Positions 54,407 through 62,574 of a DNA stretch of 64,000 nucleotides are shown piece by piece. The DNA is from Pseudovibrio sp. Alg231-02. Its GTDB lineage: Bacteria > Pseudomonadota > Alphaproteobacteria > Rhizobiales > Stappiaceae. Numbering within the stretch: the first letter of the stretch is position 1; each line of letters begins with the position of its first letter. Location of the stretch: assembly GCF_900143565.1 (NCBI RefSeq), contig NZ_FREX01000010.1:133015-197014 (forward strand), read 5' to 3'. The position numbers and the translations under genes are program-made. The notes beneath the pieces were generated by a model. The model worked only from the letters and a program-made list of their open reading frames with translations. It had not been told where the DNA came from and did not search any database.

Positions 54407-54724
54407 TCAGTTGCGCATGATTGCAACTTCATTCACGTGCGCCAGATTTAGGGAAGCGCGAGCCCGCTCATCCACCATATCTGGATCAAGGCTCTCCGGG
54501 TCAAGCAGCATGACACGGCGTTGTAATTGCAGGCGTTCTTCCCGCAACTCATCAAGCTCAAGTTCAAGAGCAAGAATCTCATGCTCAATCTGTGGTCGGC
54601 CCACAAGACCCAGCTTACCGTTGAGCGCATGAAATGCAAAGTAGCACAGCGCACCAATGGCAATTCCTGGCACAAGGAAATTCTTTAGATAGGAGTGTTT
54701 CCGCTGACGTGTGGTAGCTAGCAC
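54407..54724 (-). CDS. ftsB: Septum formation initiator FtsB/DivIC
   Basis: This 105-residue bitopic membrane protein joins FtsL and FtsQ in the divisome. A short basic cytoplasmic N-terminus, one transmembrane helix (VPGIAIGALCYFAFHAL), a coiled coil (IEHEILALELELDELREER), and a C-terminal DPDMVDERARASLN match FtsB/DivIC. The start is GTG at 54724 with AGG seven bases upstream. In relatives it sits upstream of pdhA and downstream of eno; eno is not in this window. Confidence 0.9.
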   Translation of the reverse strand: MLATTRQRKHSYLKNFLVPGIAIGALCYFAFHALNGKLGLVGRPQIEHEILALELELDELREERLQLQRRVMLLDPESLDPDMVDERARASLNLAHVNEVAIMRN

Positions 54725-54878
54725 TGATTGACCTACTCATTACAAAAATGGTCACATGCCCGCACTATTTCACAACGCCCTTAACCAAGAGTTTCCGAAA
54801 ACCCGGAAATCTTCTTAATTCGCAAAAACCTTTCATGTAATCGCTAAAAAACGCAAATGAACGCACATAGCAACGCAA

Positions 54879-54903
54879 GGCTGGGGTTTGTGTAGAACCC
54901 CAG
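54879..54903 (-). terminator. Hairpin after mfd
   Basis: GCTGGGGTT (54879-54887) and AACCCCAGC (54895-54903) form a perfect 9-bp stem with a 7-base loop, 25 bases past the mfd stop. No T-tract follows directly on the minus strand. Confidence 0.55.
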
Positions 54904-54928
54904 CAAATGAGCCAGTCAGGAAGGAAAA

Positions 54929-57900
54929 TCAGGCGTTTTCCGCCAGCCGTGACAGTTTAATCAACACAGCAGCGGTGCCCTTCAACCGATCATCTGCAGA
55001 CGGCCAGTCACGGGTCAGCACCACCTTCTGATCCGGGCGGATCTTGGCGAGGATAGTTTGTTCTGCGATGTAGGATACCAGCCCCGCCGGATTGTTGAAC
55101 TCGCCATTACGGAAAGCAATCACGATGCCCTTCGGCCCAGCATCAATCTTTTCAACGTTCGCTTTGCGGCACAGCCCCTTGATGTAGACAATCTTCAGAA
55201 GGTGTTGAACTTCCTCAGGAAGTGGCCCGAAGCGGTCAATCATCTCGGCCCCAAAGCCATCGATGTCTTCAAGCTCCATAAGGTCCGCCAGACGACGATA
55301 AAGCTCAAGCCGCAACTGAAGATCCGGCACATACGTATCGGGGATAAGCACAGGCGTACCGATGGCAATTTGTGGAGACCACTTGTCCTCCTGGAAGTCC
55401 TCACCACCAGATTTCAGCTGCGCAACCGCCTCCTCCAACATCTGCTGGTAAAGCTCAAACCCAACCTCTTTAATATGCCCGGACTGCTCTTCCCCAAGCA
55501 GATTGCCCGCTCCGCGAATATCCAGATCATGTGATGCAAGCTGGAAGCCAGCACCCAAATTCTCTAGGCTTTGCAAGACTTTAAGGCGGCGATCAGCCGT
55601 AGGTGTCAGCGTCTTGTTGGCAGGAACAGTAAACAAAGCATAAGCCCGCGTCTTCGACCGCCCCACACGCCCACGGATCTGATAGAGCTGCGCCAGACCA
55701 AACATATCTGAGCGGTGCACAATCAAAGTGTTCGCGTTTGGTATGTCCAATCCGGATTCAACAATTGTGGTCGCCAACAGCACATCAAACTTGCCCTCAT
55801 AAAAGGCGTTCATGATGTCATCCAGCTCCCCGGCAGGCATCTGCCCATGCGCAGAAACCACTTTAACTTCAGGCACATTCTCTTCCAGAAACGCCCTCAC
55901 CTCGGCAAGATCAGACACGCGCGGACACACATAAAAGCTCTGCCCCCCGCGATAGTGCTCACGCAGCAAGCTCTCGCGGATAACCATCGGGTCGAACGGG
56001 GATATAAACGAGCGTACAGCCAAACGATCCACGGGAGGTGTCGCAATAAGGGAAAGCTCCCGAACGCCCGTCAGTGCCAATTGTAGGGTACGAGGAATCG
56101 GGGTCGCAGAGAGGGTCAGAACGTGAACATCACTTTTCAGCTCTTTCAACCGTTCTTTATGCTTCACACCAAAATGCTGCTCCTCATCGATAATGAGAAG
56201 ACCCAGATCCCTGAAACCAATGGCTTTTCCCAGAAGTGCATGCGTTCCGATGACGACATCGACAGAGCCTTCTTTCAGCCCCTTCTTGGTCTCACTAAGC
56301 TCCTTACCGGGGACAAGTCGCGAAGCTTGGCGCACTTCAATCGGCAATCCATTAAAACGATCCGCAAAAGTCCGGTAATGCTGACGCGCCAGCAATGTGG
56401 TCGGAACCACAATCGCCACCTGCCTCCCAGACATCGCCGCCAAAAACGCAGCCCTTAGAGCAACTTCCGTCTTACCAAAGCCCACATCACCACAGATAAG
56501 CCGGTCCATCGGACGCCCTGATGCCATGTCATCAAACACAGATTCAATGGCACTCATCTGGTCATCGGTCTCATCATAGACAAACCGCGCAGAAAACTCG
56601 TCATAAGCCCCTTCAGGAGCCGTAATCGCAGGAGCAGTTCGTAACGCACGTTCTGCCGCAATCTTAATCAAGCCATCGGCAATCTCAAGAATGCGCTTCT
56701 TCATCTTGGCTTTGCGGGCCTGCCATGCCCCGCCGCCAAGCTTATCTAACTGAACTTCCTGATCTTCTGAGCCGTAGCGTGTCAGTAGCTCAATATTCTC
56801 AACAGGAAGGTAAAGCTTGTCCGACCCTGCATATTGCAGCTCAAGACAGTCATGCGGCGCCCCAACAGCCTCAATGGTCTTCAGCCCGATAAACCGGCCA
56901 ATACCATGCTCCACATGCACAACAAGATCACCGGGGGCCAGAGCAGAGGCCTCGGTCAGAAAATTCGCCCCTTTGGACTTCCGCCGACGCTGACGAACCA
57001 GACGATCACCGAGGATATCCTGCTCCCCGATGAAGGTCAGATCATCAATCTCAAAGCCATGCTCCAGCCCAAGAAGGATCAATGCCGTCAGCCCAGCGGG
57101 AACCTTGCCCAGCTCAGCAGAATTGCCCGCATATCCGGTACGGTCCAATCCATGATCGCTCAGAACCTGGGTTAACCGTTCACGAGAACCTTCACTCCAA
57201 CAAGAAAGAACCGCCCTCTTCCCATCCTTGGCAAGAGCTGACACATGCTTGGATAGCGCGTCAAAAATGTTTACATCACCCGCAGCACGTTCAGCCGCAA
57301 AGTTACGTCCCTGACGCCCCCCCATATCAATCGCAGTCTTGCCCGTACCCGGAGGCATAGCGAACGGGGATAACTGAGCAGAAGCCCTGTCAGCCACAAA
57401 TGAGCTGAACTGGGTGTCCTGAAGATAAATGACAACTGGCGGAATAGGCTTATACGGTACACCAGAGGAAAGCGCTTTGTTGTTGAGCCCGTCCTGACGC
57501 GCACTAAAATGCTCTTCAATCTGCTCAAGGCGTTCCTTGATCATGTCCTCAGCACTGGCATCCAGCACAACTGGCGTTTCACCAATATAATCAAACAGGG
57601 TAGAAAGGTTTTCATGGAACAGAGGCAACCAATGCTCCATCCCCGCATAACGCCGTCCCTCACTGATGGACTGATAGAGAACATCCTCAGGCCCAGCGGC
57701 CCCAAAAGCAGTCACATAGTTACGACGGAATCGCGAAATCGTTTCAGGATCAAGAATGATCTCGCTCATAGGAACAAGCGTGAGACCCTTCTTCTGCGCC
57801 AGCGTTCTCTGACTATCCGTATCAAAGGAACGAATGGACTCCAGCGTATCCCCGAAGAAGTCCAGACGCACAGGCTCTTTGGTTGCCGGAGAAAACAGGT

Positions 57901-58417
57901 CAATAATGCCGCCGCGCACCGCATATTCACCGGTTTCACGCACAGTTGGTGTTCGGGCAAAGCCGTTGACTTCCAGCCACTTAACGATCTTGTCGGGATT
58001 GATACGGTTCCCCGGCATGAACGAGAGAATATGGTTGGCAGTCCATTCACGAACAGGCATCCGCTGTAAAGCCGCGTTCACTGTTGTGATCAGAACAAAC
58101 TTCTTTTTCTTCGGCAGTCCCTTTGCCAACCGAAGCAACGTCAGCAATCTGCGCGCAACAATCGCTCCATGAGGCGAAACACGGTCATACGGCAAGCAAT
58201 CCCATGCAGGCAGCTGAAGCACTTCCACATCAGGCGCAAAAAACCCCAGAGCCTCTGTCAGCGCCGCCATACGGGTTGCATCCCGCGCAACATAAGTCAG
58301 CGCAAGGCCGCCCTCCTCAACTTCAGCAAGCACCTTTGAAAGCACGTAGGCTTCTGCTCCATCAGGAACGGAAGCAAGCGTGATGTTTTCACTTTTTTTG
58401 AGCAAACTTTCAAACAC
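54929..58417 (-). CDS. mfd: Transcription-repair coupling factor Mfd
   Basis: This 1162-residue DNA translocase displaces stalled RNA polymerase and recruits UvrAB. The N-terminal UvrB-homology domains are followed by a CarD-like polymerase-interacting domain (LVVHVEHGIGRFIGL). The RecG-like translocase has GDVGFGKTEVALRAA (Walker A), IIDEEQHFG (DEEQ), and TLSATPIPRTL, and the C-terminal D7 domain closes the protein. The start is GTG at 58417. It lies between ftsB and sdhE on the minus strand. Confidence 0.97.
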   Translation of the reverse strand: MFESLLKKSENITLASVPDGAEAYVLSKVLAEVEEGGLALTYVARDATRMAALTEALGFFAPDVEVLQLPAWDCLPYDRVSPHGAIVARRLLTLLRLAKGLPKKKKFVLITTVNAALQRMPVREWTANHILSFMPGNRINPDKIVKWLEVNGFARTPTVRETGEYAVRGGIIDLFSPATKEPVRLDFFGDTLESIRSFDTDSQRTLAQKKGLTLVPMSEIILDPETISRFRRNYVTAFGAAGPEDVLYQSISEGRRYAGMEHWLPLFHENLSTLFDYIGETPVVLDASAEDMIKERLEQIEEHFSARQDGLNNKALSSGVPYKPIPPVVIYLQDTQFSSFVADRASAQLSPFAMPPGTGKTAIDMGGRQGRNFAAERAAGDVNIFDALSKHVSALAKDGKRAVLSCWSEGSRERLTQVLSDHGLDRTGYAGNSAELGKVPAGLTALILLGLEHGFEIDDLTFIGEQDILGDRLVRQRRRKSKGANFLTEASALAPGDLVVHVEHGIGRFIGLKTIEAVGAPHDCLELQYAGSDKLYLPVENIELLTRYGSEDQEVQLDKLGGGAWQARKAKMKKRILEIADGLIKIAAERALRTAPAITAPEGAYDEFSARFVYDETDDQMSAIESVFDDMASGRPMDRLICGDVGFGKTEVALRAAFLAAMSGRQVAIVVPTTLLARQHYRTFADRFNGLPIEVRQASRLVPGKELSETKKGLKEGSVDVVIGTHALLGKAIGFRDLGLLIIDEEQHFGVKHKERLKELKSDVHVLTLSATPIPRTLQLALTGVRELSLIATPPVDRLAVRSFISPFDPMVIRESLLREHYRGGQSFYVCPRVSDLAEVRAFLEENVPEVKVVSAHGQMPAGELDDIMNAFYEGKFDVLLATTIVESGLDIPNANTLIVHRSDMFGLAQLYQIRGRVGRSKTRAYALFTVPANKTLTPTADRRLKVLQSLENLGAGFQLASHDLDIRGAGNLLGEEQSGHIKEVGFELYQQMLEEAVAQLKSGGEDFQEDKWSPQIAIGTPVLIPDTYVPDLQLRLELYRRLADLMELEDIDGFGAEMIDRFGPLPEEVQHLLKIVYIKGLCRKANVEKIDAGPKGIVIAFRNGEFNNPAGLVSYIAEQTILAKIRPDQKVVLTRDWPSADDRLKGTAAVLIKLSRLAENA

Positions 58418-58500
58418 GGGAGGGGCAACCTTATTATTTCAAATCGTCGGCGGGCAATAACAGACACCTGATCTACAGCCAATCAGATACAACAGCGCAA

Positions 58501-58806
58501 TCAGCTTCCAGCCTTGTCCTTGTAGTAATCGAGGATCTTGCGGAACAGATCTGTGTTCGCTTCATCGGGGACCGGCTTTGTGCCAATAAACCATGAGAAG
58601 AGATCCTGATCATGATGCTGCAGAAACACTTCCAGCTCATCCAGCTCTTCATCACTCATCTGAGCAATATGCTTTTCAACATAGCCGCCAAGCATGATGT
58701 CCATTTCCTTCATGCCACGATGGTGACAGCGGAAAATGATACGTTTACGGCGGTTATCCAGCCCAGTGTTCTCGTTTTGATCTTCGCTCTGCGCACTCTG
58801 ATCCAT
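58501..58806 (-). CDS. sdhE: Succinate dehydrogenase flavinylation factor SdhE
   Basis: This 101-residue protein attaches FAD to the SdhA subunit of succinate dehydrogenase. The DUF339 motif RCHHRGMKEMDIMLGGY contains the RGxxE signature. The start at 58806 (MDQSAQSEDQNEN) follows AAGGAAACGACG; the frame to 58884 has an unlikely extension. It is divergent from recG across 177 bp and lies upstream of mfd. The order recG//sdhE-mfd is conserved in alphaproteobacteria. Confidence 0.92.
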   Translation of the reverse strand: MDQSAQSEDQNENTGLDNRRKRIIFRCHHRGMKEMDIMLGGYVEKHIAQMSDEELDELEVFLQHHDQDLFSWFIGTKPVPDEANTDLFRKILDYYKDKAGS

Positions 58807-58983
58807 CGTCGTTTCCTTAGAAGGTCGCTGATCCTTGTCACTATCTGCAAATAGATAGGGCCAAAATGTTTCGCCTGTATACAACCCTTATTTTCATCTG
58901 TCAGTGTTTTCTTAAGGGCGTTGCACAAATCACAGGAACATGGCACAGATCAGATCTGCTGTTCACGTTCTGGTCTATATGGT

Positions 58984-61086
58984 ATGCGCCCTACTCGCCT
59001 TGATCCTCTTTTCGCTTCGGTCACCAAACTTCCGGGTATCGGCCCCAAGATTGCGAAGACCATAACAAATCTGCTTGTCGGCAGCCCGGACCGCGACGCC
59101 CGCATTTCCGATCTGCTCTTCCATGTTCCGGTAAATGTTATCGACCGACGCTTGCGCCCAGGTGTCTCCGGCTCCCCTGAGGGGGAAATCGTGACGCTTG
59201 TGCTCCACATAGACCAGCACCGCGCACCGCCACGCGGCAGCCGTGCCCCCTACAAGGTTCTGGCGCATGATGAGACCGGAGCCATTGAGCTGGTATTCTT
59301 CCACGCACGCGGAGATTTCTTGCATCGCACGCTGCCCGAGGGTGAGAAGCGCATCGTCTCTGGTAAGGTGGAATGGTTTAACGACCGCGCCCAAATGGTG
59401 CACCCAGATCATATGGTTTCTGAGGAAGAAGCAGAAAACCTGCCACTCGTAGAGCCTGTTTACCCAATGACAGCGGGCCTTGCCTCCAAAACGCTCCAAC
59501 GCGCGATGGGCACCGCTCTTGAATTTCTCCCGCAAATGCCTGAGTGGCAAAATCAGCCCTTCATAGAACAACGCGATTTCCCGCCGTTTGATGTTGCCTT
59601 GCGGTCCATACATAAACCAGAAGATGCCAGAGATCTGGCACCAGAAGGCAAAGCCCGCGAACGCCTCGCTTACGATGAGTTTCTGGCAAACCAGCTAGCC
59701 CTAGCTCTTGTACGCAACTCTCTGCGCCACATGGGCGGCAAAGCCCGCAAAGGCGACGGTTCGTTACGCCGAAAGATCCTTGCAGCCCTCCCGTTCGAAC
59801 TCACAGGCGGTCAGGAAGAGGCACTGAAAGAGATCTTCGCGGATCTGGAAGAGCCGACCCGTATGCTGAGACTACTACAGGGCGATGTTGGCTCAGGTAA
59901 AACGGTCGTCGGCCTCATGGCAATGGCAGCAGTTATCGAGACAGGCGCTCAAGCCGCTATGATGGCCCCAACAGACATTCTGGCCCGCCAGCACTACGCC
60001 TCCATGAAACCCCTCTGCGATGCAGCAGGCATCCGCACCGCCGTTTTGTCAGGTAAAGACACAGCCAAAACAAAACGCGAGATTGGCGAAGCGCTGGAAG
60101 CAGGTGAAATCGACCTGATCGTCGGCACCCACGCGCTCTTCCAGTCAACTGTCAACTTCCAAGACCTTGGCATCACCATCGTAGACGAGCAACACCGCTT
60201 TGGTGTCCACCAACGACTGGCTCTGTCCTCCAAAGGTGCCCACGTGGATGTGCTTGTGATGACAGCAACACCAATCCCACGCACGCTGGTCCTCTCTTAT
60301 TTCGGCGATATGAACGTCTCCCGCCTGACCGACAAGCCAAAAGGCCGTCAGGAAATCAAAACCGTCTCCATATCACTGGATCGCATCGGTGAAGTTGTTG
60401 ACCGCCTGAAAGCGATGATTGCACAGGGACAGAAGATTTATTGGGTCTGCCCTCTGGTGGAAGAGTCTGAAAAGATCGATCTCGCCGCTGCCGAAGAACG
60501 CTTCAACGACCTGCAAAACGCCCTCGGCCCGGTTGTCGCTCTTGTGCATGGACGTCAGAAGGCTGATGAAAAGCAAGCCGCCATGGACGCCTTCAAAAAT
60601 GGTGACGCGCGCGTACTCGTGGCAACCACCGTGATCGAGGTTGGCGTTGACGTCCCGGACGCAACCATCATTGTTATTGAACATGCTGAACGTTTCGGCC
60701 TTGCACAGCTGCACCAGCTCAGAGGACGCGTTGGCCGCGGAAGTCTAGCCTCTTCATGTCTGCTCCTCTTCAAAGCCCCTCTTAATGAGACAGCGGCATC
60801 TCGCCTCAACATCCTGCGCCAAACCAACGATGGCTTTCTTATCGCAGAGGAAGATCTGCGCCTGCGCGGCGAAGGTGAGCTCCTGGGCACCCGTCAGTCC
60901 GGCACACCGGGCTTCCGGCTCGCCTCCATTGAAGATCATGCCGATTTGATGGAGATCGCTCGTGATGATGCAAAGCTTATTCTGGCAACCGATCCTGAGC
61001 TTGAATCAGAAAGAGGCGACGCCTTGCGCCACCTCCTGTACCTCTTCGCCAGAGACGAAGCTATCAAACTGCTCAGAGCAGGCTGA
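58984..61086 (+). CDS. recG: ATP-dependent DNA helicase RecG
   Basis: This 700-residue branch-migration helicase remodels stalled replication forks. The start at 58984 (MRPTRLDPLFASV) is chosen because the family N-terminus begins there; the frame from 58921 starts with TTG and extra residues. The wedge domain has LPGIGPKIAKTI; the helicase core has LLQGDVGSGKTVVGL, IVDEQHRFG, and VMTATPIPRTLVL. The C-terminus includes RGRVGRGSLAS and the motif RLRGEGELLGTRQSG. Its stop is separated by one base from that of the convergent DUF502 gene. Confidence 0.96.
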   Translation: MRPTRLDPLFASVTKLPGIGPKIAKTITNLLVGSPDRDARISDLLFHVPVNVIDRRLRPGVSGSPEGEIVTLVLHIDQHRAPPRGSRAPYKVLAHDETGAIELVFFHARGDFLHRTLPEGEKRIVSGKVEWFNDRAQMVHPDHMVSEEEAENLPLVEPVYPMTAGLASKTLQRAMGTALEFLPQMPEWQNQPFIEQRDFPPFDVALRSIHKPEDARDLAPEGKARERLAYDEFLANQLALALVRNSLRHMGGKARKGDGSLRRKILAALPFELTGGQEEALKEIFADLEEPTRMLRLLQGDVGSGKTVVGLMAMAAVIETGAQAAMMAPTDILARQHYASMKPLCDAAGIRTAVLSGKDTAKTKREIGEALEAGEIDLIVGTHALFQSTVNFQDLGITIVDEQHRFGVHQRLALSSKGAHVDVLVMTATPIPRTLVLSYFGDMNVSRLTDKPKGRQEIKTVSISLDRIGEVVDRLKAMIAQGQKIYWVCPLVEESEKIDLAAAEERFNDLQNALGPVVALVHGRQKADEKQAAMDAFKNGDARVLVATTVIEVGVDVPDATIIVIEHAERFGLAQLHQLRGRVGRGSLASSCLLLFKAPLNETAASRLNILRQTNDGFLIAEEDLRLRGEGELLGTRQSGTPGFRLASIEDHADLMEIARDDAKLILATDPELESERGDALRHLLYLFARDEAIKLLRAG

Positions 61087-61087
61087 C

Positions 61088-61837
61088 CTATTCAGCTGCG
61101 ACAGTCTCTGGACCATCGCCGCCTTTGCCAGCTTTCTTACGCTGATGCGCCTCAACGGCCTTTTTATCCTCGCCCTCTAACAGCTTCGGATACTCCGGGC
61201 TGACAAGACCAGCTGAAATCACCAGCTTTGCGGCATCTTCAACGCTCATGGAAAGCTCGATGATGTCATCGCGTGGTACAAACAGCAAAAAACCAGAGGT
61301 CGGGTTCGGCGTGGTTGGCAAGAAGACAGAAACCGTATCCGCTTGTTCTTCCAGATGCGCAGCAACTTCACCCTTGGTGTCCGTGGCAAGAAACACAATC
61401 GCCCACAAACCTTTGCGCGGATACTCAACCAGCCCTGCTTTGGTGAAGTTACGCCCGCTATCATTCAAAACAGTCTCAAAGATCTGTTTCAACGCAGAAT
61501 AAAGGTTACGCACCAACGGCATGCGACCAAGAATGGACTCGCCAACGCTGATGAGCGAGCGCCCCGCAATGTTAGCTGTCAGGAAGCCGATCACCGTGAT
61601 TGCGAGCAGCGCTGCAAACAATCCGAAACCTGGAACTTCCACCGGCAGATAATTATCTGGATTGTAGATGGATGGCAGGAAGGGCTTCACCCAACCATCA
61701 ATCAATTGGATCAAGGACCAACTCAGGTAAAGCGTAATGCCAACCGGGCCTGTAATCACAAGGCCAGTAAAGAAATAGTTCCGCAGCCGCGTCATAAACC
61801 CAACGCGCTTCGGCTTTTTATCCCCGTCAGATCCCAT
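61088..61837 (-). CDS. DUF502 family membrane protein
   Basis: This 249-residue protein has two transmembrane helices (about residues 20-45 and 71-92) and a DUF502 core: GLVITGPVGITLYLSW, GFLTANIAGRSLIS, RNLYSALKQIFET, and LFVPRDDIIELSMSVEDAAKLVIS. The C-terminus is charged (HQRKKAGKGGDGP). Family function is not established. It sits next to recG and glmS, as in other alphaproteobacteria. Convergent with recG; divergent from the DUF454 gene across 261 bp with no other feature. Confidence 0.88.
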   Translation of the reverse strand: MGSDGDKKPKRVGFMTRLRNYFFTGLVITGPVGITLYLSWSLIQLIDGWVKPFLPSIYNPDNYLPVEVPGFGLFAALLAITVIGFLTANIAGRSLISVGESILGRMPLVRNLYSALKQIFETVLNDSGRNFTKAGLVEYPRKGLWAIVFLATDTKGEVAAHLEEQADTVSVFLPTTPNPTSGFLLFVPRDDIIELSMSVEDAAKLVISAGLVSPEYPKLLEGEDKKAVEAHQRKKAGKGGDGPETVAAE

Positions 61838-62098
61838 CGGCCAAACTTTCTTAATTCGGGAACCTTCCGCTTTATATCAGCGTCAAGGCGCAGGTATATC
61901 CGTGCTTCTTTACGAACTAGTGTATTTTGTCGGTTTTGCAAGTTCCTCTTGAAAAAGAATTCATGCTTCTCATCTAAGAGGGTGGATATGTTAGCCATGG
62001 TCGCCGGTTGATGCGCCAATAGCCAAACTCCCCCTATTGTCAGCACTCACCAACACGGCGTATAAGGCATATCATGCTTGCCGGAAGTGGAGCTCTCT

Positions 62099-62470
62099 GT
62101 GAAGAAGCTATTCTATATGACACTTGGATTAGCCCTTGTGGCCACAGGGATTGTTGGCATCTTTTTGCCACTGCTGCCGACAACGATTTTCTTCATCCTT
62201 GCAGCAGGTTGCTTTGCAAAGTCCAACCCGCGCCTGGAAAACTGGATCCTGACACATCCAAAAATCGGACCAAGTGTCATCCAGTGGCAGGAACATAAGG
62301 TCATCCCAAAAAGAGCAAAGTTTTTTGCCTTCACAGGCCTAATCTTTGGCTACCTGATGTTCCTGAAAATGTCGCATCCAACAATCCTGCTCGCCGTAGC
62401 AGTCGCCCTCATGATGTGCGCCATAGCCGCCTACATAGCCAGCCGCCCCTCCAAACCCCTGGCCACTTGA
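62099..62470 (+). CDS. DUF454 (YbaN-like) membrane protein
   Basis: This 123-residue inner-membrane protein has about four hydrophobic segments and the DUF454 signature GIVGIFLPLLPTTIFFILAA followed by CFAKSNPRLENW and HPKIGPSVIQW. The GTG start at 62099 is preferred because GGAG stands six bases upstream; an in-frame TTG at 62078 lacks such a site. The function of YbaN is unknown. It is convergent with glmS and inserted between DUF502 and glmS. Confidence 0.85.
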   Translation: MKKLFYMTLGLALVATGIVGIFLPLLPTTIFFILAAGCFAKSNPRLENWILTHPKIGPSVIQWQEHKVIPKRAKFFAFTGLIFGYLMFLKMSHPTILLAVAVALMMCAIAAYIASRPSKPLAT

Positions 62471-62518
62471 AAGTCTCGACCTCGTAAAAGAGGTTCTGAA
62501 ACCACACCTCCTGAACAA

Positions 62519-62549
62519 AAAAACGCGGAACAATGAGCCCCGCGCTTTT
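62519..62549 (-). terminator. Terminator of glmS
   Basis: On the minus strand AAAAGCGCGG pairs with CCGCGTTTTT (complement at 62519-62528) through one G-T wobble, around an 11-base loop, followed by more T, making a run of seven. It lies 26 bases after the glmS stop. Confidence 0.8.
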
Positions 62550-62574
62550 GAAAACCAACAGTTTTCCTGAGCAA